A stretch of DNA of 64,000 nt from Vallitalea okinawensis (GTDB taxonomy: Bacteria; Bacillota; Clostridia; Lachnospirales; PQDH01), in the NCBI RefSeq assembly GCF_002964605.1, contig NZ_PQDH01000006.1:124001-188000 (forward strand), in the 5' to 3' direction. Position numbers and translations under genes: made by a program. A model generated the notes under the pieces. That model was not told where the DNA came from. It saw only the letters and a list, made by a program, of their open reading frames with translations, and did no database searches. This document shows, piece by piece, positions 56,680 to 64,000 of the stretch (position 1 is its first letter; every line of letters begins with the position of its first letter).

Positions 56680-57663
56680 CTATTCACCCTCTAACACTGG
56701 GATTTTTATACCTGTTCCAGTAACTATTTCGTCTTCATCTTCAATACGATTAACTTGTTTGATCAGCTCATATTTTTCAGGATTACCGTAAAAATCTTCA
56801 CTAATTGATCTTAATGTATCACCATACCGAATGGTATAGTAATAATACTTTTCGTATTGGTAATCTCCTTCATTGACTTCTGGACCTTGCACAGGTTTCA
56901 CCTCATACTGCGGGAACATATCCTTCATCTTATAAAAGTCATCAAGGAGTAATTCTTCCCATATAATCCCTTCAGTACCATGGATAAAATCTCCTTCCAG
57001 CGGTCTTAATACTAGTTTAAGGTCTCCGATATCCTCTGCTAAAACTAACTTCTCTACTTCGTAGACAGGAATAGATAAAGTAATAAAATAGTCAGTAGGT
57101 ATTTCAACTCGCTCCTCTGCATCTCTGAAAAGATTCTTATCTATAGACAGTACTTCTATATTTTGAAGAATCATTTTAGATATATCAGGTCTTATGATTC
57201 TCTCACTTTCTTTAATTTGAGGTAATGAAACAATTACATCTACAAAATCTCCGGGCTTAATTAGGTCTGAAACACCGGACTCACCATTTACATTGATAGA
57301 TACGGCTCTATGATTACCACTAATCTTCAAAGTTAATTCCTCTTCGATATTATTGATAATTTTATCCTTATGAAATCTTTCATCTTTTGATATTGTTTCC
57401 TTTGAGTACTCACCAACTATCTTCGATAAGTCATTAATGAAGCTACCATATGCTGCTTCTTCAGGTATCTGTATTTCAGTAATCATTTCTCTTGTTATAA
57501 TCGTTCTTGGTGGTATCTGTTGAGCTGCTATGAGAATGGTTACTTTCTCTTCTTCTACTACTACTGTATCCAGTGATTTCAAATATATAAATACCGCCCC
57601 AGAAGCTAATAAGGCTAAAATTAAGGCAATAAAAAATAATCTTCTAGCGACCTTATTATTCAT
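56680..57663 (-). CDS. cpaB: CpaB/RcpC-type pilus protein with LysM domain
   Basis: About 327 residues from ATG 57663. One N-terminal membrane helix (about 8-28), then an SAF (antifreeze-like) domain (45-110: IPPRTIITREMI) and the RcpC domain (115-230: VSINVNGESGVSDLIKPGDFVDVIVS pattern, split over two strands). The last 50 residues form a LysM domain (YTIRYGDTLRSISEDFYGNP, then YELIKQVNR), which binds peptidoglycan. In diderms CpaB gates the secretin; here, with no secretin, the LysM may hold the complex in the wall. Confidence 0.9.
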   Translation of the reverse strand: MNNKVARRLFFIALILALLASGAVFIYLKSLDTVVVEEEKVTILIAAQQIPPRTIITREMITEIQIPEEAAYGSFINDLSKIVGEYSKETISKDERFHKDKIINNIEEELTLKISGNHRAVSINVNGESGVSDLIKPGDFVDVIVSLPQIKESERIIRPDISKMILQNIEVLSIDKNLFRDAEERVEIPTDYFITLSIPVYEVEKLVLAEDIGDLKLVLRPLEGDFIHGTEGIIWEELLLDDFYKMKDMFPQYEVKPVQGPEVNEGDYQYEKYYYYTIRYGDTLRSISEDFYGNPEKYELIKQVNRIEDEDEIVTGTGIKIPVLEGE

Positions 57664-57697
57664 CCTAATCAATCCTATCTATCTCAATATGTGTACT

Positions 57698-58597
57698 CTA
57701 ATACAACTTATCTAGTTTTACTGCATACGTGCCTGTATCCATGGCATTCTTATCAACTTCACCATTAGCTACATATTGCATGAACCTTCCATCAATCTCC
57801 ATTTTTCCAGATTTCTTCTTAATATCTTCTACAAACACTTGTGCAAATCCTATTACAGTAACTTCTTTCCTCCCATTAACATCAAGACTATCTACAATGG
57901 GTACAGTCCATATTCTTCTTGAATCCCTCTCAAAATTCTCAAAAGAATAAGGATCAGCATTGATATAGTTCTGTATGCTTTTTACTGCACCAGACATGTT
58001 TCCTGGTTCTGTATCAATTTCATCACCTATGGAAATTGTTCCTTCATAACCATAAAGTGAATTCTTTTTGAAAACACAGGCACCTCGCCCTCCAAGCGCC
58101 ACTGCACCATAGTTTCCATGGTAGCCTCCTCCGGCGCCTTCCTTCAATGTGACCTCATCGCCATAACTGTATTCAAATAATTCAATGGCAAATGGCCTAA
58201 TGCCACCGGTTACTGATTTAACAGGACCTACGATAGCCTTTGCTCTTAGGTTAATAGTACTATCTTCAATACCAAGTACAGGCGCAAAAAAATGTTCTAC
58301 ATCTCGTACCGTTGTTATTTCGATGCTCTGATCATCCTCACTGATTACAATGTTAGCTTCAGTAAGACTGACATTATTACTAACAAGATACTGCTCTGCA
58401 ATATCCATAGCCTTTGCTCGATCTTTAGGTAACTCAAGTGCTGCGGCTAGCACAGCTGAATCAATGGCATTGGATAACTGCATTCTTTCCGAATAGACCA
58501 TTCCTATATCCATAACATACGCCATAAATCCAAAAAGAACTGCAATAACTATACATAAAATAATGGCTACGTTTCCTTGTTCATCTGAAACTTTCAT
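57698..58597 (-). CDS. TadG-like pilus-associated protein
   Basis: 299 residues. A class III-like prepilin N-terminus (DEQGNVAIILCIVIAVLFGF, hydrophobic helix about 8-30) followed by the Tad-like N-terminal stretch SNAIDSAVLAAALELPKD, and a beta-rich exposed domain (60-295) with GGRGACVFKKNSLYGYEG. I see no clear vWA motif. TadG-like proteins are minor pseudopilins or surface components. It lies 12 bases after tadE. Confidence 0.85.
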   Translation of the reverse strand: MKVSDEQGNVAIILCIVIAVLFGFMAYVMDIGMVYSERMQLSNAIDSAVLAAALELPKDRAKAMDIAEQYLVSNNVSLTEANIVISEDDQSIEITTVRDVEHFFAPVLGIEDSTINLRAKAIVGPVKSVTGGIRPFAIELFEYSYGDEVTLKEGAGGGYHGNYGAVALGGRGACVFKKNSLYGYEGTISIGDEIDTEPGNMSGAVKSIQNYINADPYSFENFERDSRRIWTVPIVDSLDVNGRKEVTVIGFAQVFVEDIKKKSGKMEIDGRFMQYVANGEVDKNAMDTGTYAVKLDKLY

Positions 58598-58609
58598 ACA
58601 ATCATCAAC

Positions 58610-59008
58610 TCACTCTACACGCATTACAGTTTGTGCGGTCAGATCGACTAAGTTACTGATAATATCACCTAGTAAGGGGATTAAGACCTGATAATCATAG
58701 CTAGCAGTAACTGTAATGGAATCTCCTCTATCTCTAGCTCCTTCTGATGGAGTAATTGTAACGACTAGTTTGTCGGCATTTAATTGAGGGGTGATGCTTG
58801 AAATCAGGGACTCTATCTCCGAATCTGATCCCCCAACCGCCCCTAATCGAGCTCCCTCTCGTGATGCACTGGTAATTGTCAAGTAAGCATTAAACATTAT
58901 TCCAAATTCAATAATCCCTAGTATAATTATAAGCACCAGGGGAAGGATGATTGCAAATTCTACTAGGGATTGACCTTTTTCATTTTTTAAGGGTGTTATT
59001 ATTTTCAT
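58610..59008 (-). CDS. TadE-like minor pseudopilin
   Basis: 132 residues from ATG 59008 (AGGTGAT upstream). The prepilin-like start KNEKGQSLVEFAIILPLVLI has the G-x-x-x-x-E cleavage context, followed by the hydrophobic helix and FNAYLTITSASREGARLGAV, typical of TadE. The C-terminal half is a small beta-rich domain. It is the first gene after the Flp pilin and follows a terminator-like hairpin. Confidence 0.88.
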   Translation of the reverse strand: MKIITPLKNEKGQSLVEFAIILPLVLIIILGIIEFGIMFNAYLTITSASREGARLGAVGGSDSEIESLISSITPQLNADKLVVTITPSEGARDRGDSITVTASYDYQVLIPLLGDIISNLVDLTAQTVMRVE

Positions 59009-59086
59009 AGTTATCACCTTATAAAGCAAGCTAATGTATCAAGCTTATTCTTTTTAACATCCATTATTAATTCGATTAGCTTTAGT

Positions 59087-59117
59087 AAAAAACTCTAATC
59101 AGCAGAGCTGATTAGAG
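59087..59117 (-). terminator. Terminator/attenuator after the Flp pilin
   Basis: Perfect 11-bp stem CTCTAATCAGC / GCTGATTAGAG with a three-base loop and T-run on the minus strand. It lies directly behind the pilin gene and before tadE, so most transcripts should end here, giving excess pilin. Confidence 0.88.
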
Positions 59118-59129
59118 CATAATAAGTGA

Positions 59130-59315
59130 TTAAGATGTAGGTATATTGAGTTTATCAATAATTGTTTGGAACTGAGCTGCTATATCCGTTCCTAATGCTG
59201 TAACAATTACTATAGATGCAATTGCTAATAATCCAATCAATAATGCATACTCAACCATACCTTGCCCCTCTTCATTATGTAAGAATGATGATAAGAAATT
59301 ATAAATATTTAACAT
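59130..59315 (-). CDS. flp: Flp-type major pilin
   Basis: 61 residues. The N-terminal leader (1-19) ends in the Flp signature EEGQG|MVEYALLIG (cleavage after Gly19 by a TadV-type prepilin peptidase, not found in the window), followed by a hydrophobic helix (LLAIASIVIVTALGTDIAAQF). The mature protein of about 42 residues fits the type IVb Flp family. It is separated from tadE by a strong terminator. GGAGGAG precedes the ATG. Confidence 0.95.
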   Translation of the reverse strand: MLNIYNFLSSFLHNEEGQGMVEYALLIGLLAIASIVIVTALGTDIAAQFQTIIDKLNIPTS

Positions 59316-59422
59316 CGTATCTCCTCCTCTTTATTTATCTCTTGTTCTGTTAATATTATTATACGCTTTAGAGGATATTGATGCTAGATAACCGCAGTCC
59401 CTTCTTCTATAGCAAATGGTCA

Positions 59423-59446
59423 TAAAAAAAAAGGGACCAAGGTCCC
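59423..59446 (-). terminator. Terminator of the degSU unit
   Basis: GGGACC-TT-GGTCCC hairpin on the minus strand followed by a run of T (59432-59423), just after the response regulator gene. Confidence 0.85.
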
Positions 59447-59449
59447 TAT

Positions 59450-60124
59450 CTATTTTTTGTAATGCTTTTGGTAATAATCATCAATATTATGTTGAAGAGC
59501 CAATATTGTAGCATGTACACGATCGCTAACGCCTAGCTTTCTAAATAAATTTGTAGCATAATTTTTAACAGTCTTTTCCGATATAAATAACTTTTCACCT
59601 ATTTCCTTATTACTTAAACCTCTTGAGATATAAAATAATACATCTACTTCTCGTTCTGTTAATTCATTCAAAATACTATTTTCCTTAGCACTTGGTCTTT
59701 GTATGCCTGAAAATAGCAGAGCAACAAGGGACTTATCTATATATTTATCGCCTCTATAAACACTATGAACGGCATCAACTATTTCTTCACCAGCAGAATC
59801 TTTTAATACATAGCCATCTGCACCTATATTGATAGCATCATGAATCGTCTTGCTATCGTTTTCCACTGTAAGTACAATCGTTTTCAAGGGACTGTTTTCT
59901 TCTTTTAATTTTCTTAACACCCCAAGCCCGTCCATGATTGGCATATTCATATCAAGCAATAAGACATCTGGACGATAGTCCTTTATCATTGAGATTGCCT
60001 TTTTACCGTTATTAGCTTCTCCTACTACTATGATATCCTCTTCAAAACTAATAATTCTCTTTAGACCCTCACGAATTAGATCATGATCATCTGTAATCAA
60101 CACTTTAATTTCCCCATTTTTCAT
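59450..60124 (-). CDS. DegU/NarL-type response regulator
   Basis: 224 residues. Receiver (1-120) with D12/D13 and phospho-acceptor Asp58 in LLLDMNMP; C-terminal LuxR helix-turn-helix (about 155-215: LTEREVDVLFYISRGLSNKEIGEKLFISEKTVKNY, split over several helices). Its gene overlaps the kinase gene by 20 bases. It is the first transcription unit upstream of the pilin and may control the Tad operon. Confidence 0.92.
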   Translation of the reverse strand: MKNGEIKVLITDDHDLIREGLKRIISFEEDIIVVGEANNGKKAISMIKDYRPDVLLLDMNMPIMDGLGVLRKLKEENSPLKTIVLTVENDSKTIHDAINIGADGYVLKDSAGEEIVDAVHSVYRGDKYIDKSLVALLFSGIQRPSAKENSILNELTEREVDVLFYISRGLSNKEIGEKLFISEKTVKNYATNLFRKLGVSDRVHATILALQHNIDDYYQKHYKK

Positions 60125-61289
60125 CTTTAATCACCTCTCGGTTTACTGGAAGTTTTACAATGTATTCTGTGCCTAAGCGATTGGATGATTTAATCTTAAT
60201 CTCTCCTTGAAGCTGGTTAACTCGATCCAGTATTCCCAGCAGTCCGTAAGATTCCCCTCTGGTTTTAACTCTATTTAAAGTCTCATCAACATCAAAACCA
60301 ATGCCATTATCTGTAACAACTAATCGCAAGTATTTTGAACCATAATCCAATTTTACCTCAACATAATTGGCCTGTGCATGTTTTTTAATATTATTTAATA
60401 TTTCTTGTACTATCCTATAAACAGCAATTTGTATAATTGACTCAACCTCAGTTTGAATAGACCCTAGGCGAATATCAGTATCGATATAAGCTTCCCTGCT
60501 AAAGGTCTTGACATGCTCTTCTATAGTCTTATTCAATCCTAAATCATCTAAAGACATTGGTCGAAGGTCATAGATAATTCCTCTTACTTCTTTTAATGCC
60601 ACTTTAACAGCACTCTTCAAATCAGCAAGCTCATTTAAACCTTCCTTTACATCATATTGAATCATCCTCTCGCAAATATCTGCTTTCATGATGATGTTTG
60701 CAATATGTTGTGCCGGACCATCGTGAATATCCCTAGAAATTCTTTTTCTCTCATTTTCCTGAGCTTCTAGAATCTTCACACCTATAAACATCTCTGAACT
60801 TTTATCCATATCATCTATGGCCGTCAAGACTTCTCCCTTCAGAAACCCAGATGCTATACCTATTTGATTAATGACATTTTCAGCACTTTTAATAGTATTT
60901 AGAGCTTTTTTTAAAGCAATCTCTAATTGAGTCCTTTTGGATCTTAGAGACTTTTCTTCATTCTGCTTGGTTAAATAAGCAACCTTAAGATCAGAGGCTT
61001 TATCATAAGCAGCTTTGATGTCCTCTTCAGTAAAAGTTTTGAAATTTTTAGATACATGGGCTAAACGCTGTCTCATTTTTTTATTCTTAATTTCTAAGAC
61101 ATCAACTTCATCTATAACTTGACTAATTTGCTCTCTGATCGTACTCAGTTCACTTTTTATGAATTCGTATTCAGCTCTAGCATTATCTACGATATTAAGG
61201 ATTTGTGAGCGACTACTATCAATTTCCTTTATCGTTCTTTTAATAATCCCATTTATTTTATTAATATCTTTTAAATTACTATTGATCAT
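60105..61289 (-). CDS. DegS-type cytoplasmic sensor histidine kinase
   Basis: 394 residues, no membrane helix. Residues 15-150 are a long coiled coil (the DegS sensor), then the HisKA_3 motif ISRDIHDGPAQHIAN (the phosphorylated His about 190) and an HATPase domain with VTDNGIGFD and GLLGILDRV. The architecture is that of Bacillus DegS, which integrates cytoplasmic signals. It lies in tandem with the DegU-type regulator. AAAGGTGATGG precedes the ATG. Confidence 0.92.
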   Translation of the reverse strand: MINSNLKDINKINGIIKRTIKEIDSSRSQILNIVDNARAEYEFIKSELSTIREQISQVIDEVDVLEIKNKKMRQRLAHVSKNFKTFTEEDIKAAYDKASDLKVAYLTKQNEEKSLRSKRTQLEIALKKALNTIKSAENVINQIGIASGFLKGEVLTAIDDMDKSSEMFIGVKILEAQENERKRISRDIHDGPAQHIANIIMKADICERMIQYDVKEGLNELADLKSAVKVALKEVRGIIYDLRPMSLDDLGLNKTIEEHVKTFSREAYIDTDIRLGSIQTEVESIIQIAVYRIVQEILNNIKKHAQANYVEVKLDYGSKYLRLVVTDNGIGFDVDETLNRVKTRGESYGLLGILDRVNQLQGEIKIKSSNRLGTEYIVKLPVNREVIKDEKWGN

Positions 61290-61347
61290 ACCATCACCTT
61301 TGTTCTAGTTACTAGCTATATTTTTTATCTTTTGTGATGAATTAAGG

Positions 61348-61413
61348 CTAAAACTTTCTGAATTATATAGAATAAAATATGAAGATTATAATACATGTTG
61401 TAGAAAGTTTTAG
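61348..61413. repeat. 12-bp inverted repeat in the degS upstream gap
   Basis: Perfect arms CTAAAACTTTCT (61348-61359) and AGAAAGTTTTAG (61402-61413) flank 42 AT-rich bases holding TATAAT-like boxes. The 386-base gap 61290-61675 contains no other coding sequence that I can support; the degS promoter and the small [2Fe-2S] gene promoter (TATAAT at 61611-61616) must both lie in it. Confidence 0.5.
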
Positions 61414-61675
61414 TTACTGATATGAATATTTATAGATGAAAATGTTTAATTACTTAATGTATATATCGTCCTATTGTAAAATTAGTATAATAGAATTTTG
61501 TAATATGACTAAATTAATACTTCAATAATCACCATCCCAAATATACCCCTCTATAAATACTATCGGTGTTTTTGTCACTTTCTGCAGATAAAAATTTAAA
61601 TTTCTTTAAGTATAATATTCGTCATATTTAGTAAACTATATAGAGTGAACTTAATATTCTATGGAGGTATATGGA

Positions 61676-61840
61676 ATGGAAATAGTATGCGCATGTTTTG
61701 ATGTAAGTGAAGAAGAAATTCGTGAAGCAGTAAAAAAAGGGGCTACTACTGTAGAAGCAGTTGGTGAAGCTACTAATGCTGGAACAGGCTGTGGAGGTTG
61801 TCAATCTAGAATCCAAGAGCTTATTAATGAAGAATCTTAA
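61676..61840 (+). CDS. BFD-like [2Fe-2S]-binding protein
   Basis: 54 residues from ATG 61676, with GGAGG eight bases upstream. Four cysteines fit the bacterioferritin-associated-ferredoxin type cluster: C5-x-C7 near the start (VCACFDVSEEEI) and C39-x2-C42 (GTGCGGCQS). The family binds one [2Fe-2S] and serves as electron or cluster carrier. It is a single gene between degS and blaR1 and has no obvious partner here. Confidence 0.85.
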   Translation: MEIVCACFDVSEEEIREAVKKGATTVEAVGEATNAGTGCGGCQSRIQELINEES

Positions 61841-61928
61841 AAAGGAATGTAGCTATGCTACGTCTTCTTTTTGAAGTTTGTTTCGTTAGGAAAGTAAAAG
61901 AGCGATAGGGATGCCCTACCGCTTTTTC

Positions 61929-63698
61929 TTATAACATTTTATCCCGTAATATTGCCAAGGTAATCTCTCTTGCTTTCGACCCACCTGCATCATTATTTCC
62001 CTCTATATTGGTAGCAAAGATATAAGTTGCATCATCCATTTCAACATAGCCGATAAACCAACCACAAGTTTCTTGGTTATTCATCATTAAAGTCCCTGTC
62101 TTACCTGACAAAGAGTAACCTTTTTGTTCGGATATTTTAAGTACTTCTTTGACTGCATCAATATTATGCTTCGTAAAGGGTATTTTGTAAGTGTAAAATT
62201 CTTTAAGTACCTCTACTTGTTCTAGTGGTGATATGGTTAAAGAAGAGTAATTCCAATAATCTCTAATACCACCAGAGATATCATTATTGCCATAATCAAT
62301 TTTGTCCATATACAGCGTAATCTTTTCTTTTCCTACTCTTGAAGCTGCTTCTTCGAAATACCAATTAACTGAATAAGTCATAGCAGATGCTAACGTATGA
62401 TCATTATTCCACTCATTAAAAGGATAAACTGTTCCATCCCACCCCAACAAGGTATCATTTTCTCTCAACACACCTGCTTCAAGACCCATTAAAGCAATTA
62501 GATATTTATAGGTGGAATAGGGTGAAATTCTCGTTACGCTCTTTTCTTCATTATAGATATGATACTGATCTTTACCTAGATTAAGCATGATGAAACTGCC
62601 ATCATAGCCATCAAAATAGACTTCTAAATCTTCCTCGAATACTTCACCTGATAGGTCTGAAACCTTGAGTGCTTTCTTAGGTAGTTCCATTCCTCTGCAA
62701 GTTAATAAGGTAAAACAACCAAGTAAAATAAACAAAGAGCTTCTTATTAAGGTAGTTCTTACCTTCACCCTTTTAAAAGTCGCAATCATTATAATCCTTT
62801 TCTTCATTTCTTTTTTAGTATTTAAAAAGCTTGCCACACTTGAGAAGTAGTGTGTATTAGAAGTACTCTCCAATAGATTAATGATAGTTGCTCCATAGTC
62901 TTTATACTTTTCTGGTTTTAGGTAAGATAGGACCACAGCATCACAAGCGGTTTCTCTATCTAATCTCATCTGGCGGAAACCGTGCCATATAATTGGATTA
63001 AACCAATGCAATACCTGTAAACAACTGATGACCCAATTAACAATGAGATCTTTTCGCTTATAGTGTATGAGCTCATGAAGCAGGACATGCTGTAATTGTT
63101 CAGTAGATAGACTATTAAGGATATCCTTAGGAATTAATAAATATGGTTTGAATATCCCTACTAGTGCAGGACTGTGTACTTGAGATGTTGTCAAAAGAGA
63201 TATATCTCTTTTAATATGTAGCCTATCTTGACAGTTTATCAATATCCTTATAATAGACGGATCATCAACGCGCTCTTTCTCCTTTAATAACCTCCAATTT
63301 TTAAGATTAAGGCATATAGCATGAAGTATAAATAAAATGGCACCTACTGCCCATAGAGCAAATAAGGGTTGGCTAATAAATTCCAAAGAATTCTCATCGA
63401 TAGATAAAGCATAATCTCTTGGCATGGTTATTAGATCAAGTACCTCATTGCTTTTAACAAGCTGTTCAAAGGTTTTTTCTTGATATCCTGCACTAGGGAG
63501 TATTTGATTAAGCTTACTCTCTAGGCCTATAGGCAGCATCAGCCTTATTAGAAGTAGCATCCAAATGTAGTAATACCATTTAGCTCCCAGTCGATCATTT
63601 GATATAAAACGAATTAACAAGATAATTATTGTCAATACACTTCCCATCAGTGATGAATAAAATAACCAAGAAAAAAACTCTGGACTCCCCATACCCAA
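61929..63698 (-). CDS. blaR1: BlaR1/MecR1-type beta-lactam sensor
   Basis: 589 residues. N-terminal membrane part with an M56 zinc peptidase (HELIH at 208-212 and ETACD near 249-253); a further helix near 315-335; then an extracellular penicillin-binding sensor domain with the serine acylated by beta-lactams (Ser395-x-x-Lys398), SVN (443-445) and KTG-T (533-536). On acylation the zinc protease domain is activated and BlaI is cleaved. The repressor gene lies 11 bases upstream and is co-transcribed. No beta-lactamase gene is in the window, so the regulated target is elsewhere. Confidence 0.92.
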   Translation of the reverse strand: MGMGSPEFFSWLFYSSLMGSVLTIIILLIRFISNDRLGAKWYYYIWMLLLIRLMLPIGLESKLNQILPSAGYQEKTFEQLVKSNEVLDLITMPRDYALSIDENSLEFISQPLFALWAVGAILFILHAICLNLKNWRLLKEKERVDDPSIIRILINCQDRLHIKRDISLLTTSQVHSPALVGIFKPYLLIPKDILNSLSTEQLQHVLLHELIHYKRKDLIVNWVISCLQVLHWFNPIIWHGFRQMRLDRETACDAVVLSYLKPEKYKDYGATIINLLESTSNTHYFSSVASFLNTKKEMKKRIIMIATFKRVKVRTTLIRSSLFILLGCFTLLTCRGMELPKKALKVSDLSGEVFEEDLEVYFDGYDGSFIMLNLGKDQYHIYNEEKSVTRISPYSTYKYLIALMGLEAGVLRENDTLLGWDGTVYPFNEWNNDHTLASAMTYSVNWYFEEAASRVGKEKITLYMDKIDYGNNDISGGIRDYWNYSSLTISPLEQVEVLKEFYTYKIPFTKHNIDAVKEVLKISEQKGYSLSGKTGTLMMNNQETCGWFIGYVEMDDATYIFATNIEGNNDAGGSKAREITLAILRDKML

Positions 63699-63709
63699 CT
63701 ACCTCCATC

Positions 63710-64000
63710 TCATTCTTCTTTACGATTAAGAATTTGCTTCAATTCTTCTAAATCTTTTTTTGATAGCTGCTGTTCTTCTAAGAAATTAGCAAACATTACA
63801 TTAAATGCTCCACCATAAACCTTCTGTAAAAATGATTGGTTTTCTGCCTTTCTACAATCTTTCTCTGTAATTAACGGATAGTATAAATAACGTCTTCCAT
63901 CCATTTTGAAATCTAAGGCTTCTTTCTTAACCAATCGACTTAGCAATGTTTTAATGGTTTTTGGTTTCCATGTGCTCTGAACACCTAATCTATCAATTAT
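63710..64000 (-). CDS. blaI: BlaI/MecI-type repressor, 5' end beyond the window
   Basis: The frame is open to the window edge, giving 96 residues of the C-terminal part. It shows the end of the winged helix (QSTWKPKTIKTLLSRLVKKEAL, here split as QSTWKPKTIKT and LLSRLVKKEAL, the recognition region), then YLYYPLIT and the dimerisation helices ending LEELKQILNRKEE. The part shown includes the BlaR1 cleavage region of this family (about NxxF in ANQSFLQ/MFANFLEE). The start codon is outside the window. Confidence 0.9.
   Translation of the reverse strand: MIDRLGVQSTWKPKTIKTLLSRLVKKEALDFKMDGRRYLYYPLITEKDCRKAENQSFLQKVYGGAFNVMFANFLEEQQLSKKDLEELKQILNRKEE

Noticed and set aside
61348-61413. Phase-variable invertible promoter
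   Set aside because: The enclosed segment is only about 42 bases, short for known invertons, and no recombinase gene is near. I keep the repeat but not the claim.
61628-61816. 62-codon minus-strand open frame
   Set aside because: It is the antisense of the small [2Fe-2S] gene, with a Cys/Ser-rich translation and no binding site.

Overview
The window reads as chromosome of a low-GC, anaerobic, Gram-positive Clostridia-type bacterium. Genes carry AGGAGG/AGGTGA-type ribosome binding sites, sigma-A-like promoters (TTGACA-17-TATAAT) and Rho-independent terminators. The enzyme set is strictly anaerobic: a glycyl radical enzyme with its radical-SAM activase, anaerobic sulfite reductase AsrABC, and many low-potential Fe-S proteins. 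S-layer-homology repeats, BceRSAB, DegSU and BlaR1/BlaI fit a Firmicute. A marine or sediment saccharolytic clostridium (Vallitalea/Lachnospirales-like) is my best guess, but the sequence alone does not prove it. I saw no rRNA, tRNA, insertion sequence, phage gene or CRISPR array.

Layout. 1-3.6 kb: autoregulated MarR regulator, small lipoprotein, cytoplasmic sulfatase and divergent AraC regulator. 3.6-13.8 kb: surface (SLH) GH18 glycosidase, then a YesMN two-component system divergent to an LplABC-type carbohydrate importer with a six-hairpin glycosidase. 13.8-22.2 kb: a second sugar operon (MalFG-like permeases, binding protein, ROK repressor, large phosphodiester-glycosidase protein, phosphohexomutase), with two ROK-type operators flanking a consensus promoter. 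22.3-26.1 kb: HAD phosphatase, WYL regulator, Gfo/Idh oxidoreductase, VOC protein. 26.3-30.8 kb: BceRS-BceAB antimicrobial-peptide sensing and resistance module with a BceR-type box. 30.9-34.7 kb: a two-gene redox operon (NuoF/GltD-like flavoprotein plus RdhA/QueG-like iron-sulfur protein) next to a TetR regulator, with matching operators at both promoters. 34.8-39.3 kb: asrCBA, an FNT-type hydrosulfide channel candidate and a Crp-family activator with a perfect TGTGA-N6-TCACA site. 39.4-44.0 kb: GPH sugar symporter and LacZ. 44.1-49.6 kb: TetR, ProC, HypD, HypE and an XRE-cupin regulator, a trans-4-hydroxyproline catabolic locus. 50.0-51.8 kb: ECF sigma and membrane-anchored anti-sigma. 51.9-61.3 kb: a complete-looking monoderm Tad/Flp pilus operon followed by DegSU. 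61.7-64 kb: a small [2Fe-2S] protein, BlaR1 and a BlaI cut by the window edge.

How it works together: most of the window is accessory nutrient scavenging (sulfated and other glycans, beta-galactosides, hydroxyproline from collagen-like protein) plus electron-sink chemistry (sulfite reduction with sulfide export, proline formation that can feed Stickland metabolism), surface attachment (Tad pilus, SLH enzyme) and antibiotic sensing. The least explained unit is the TetR-controlled redox pair at 30.9-34.7 kb. Its two proteins look like a dedicated electron donor and a cobalamin/Fe-S reductase-like catalytic partner for an unknown substrate.
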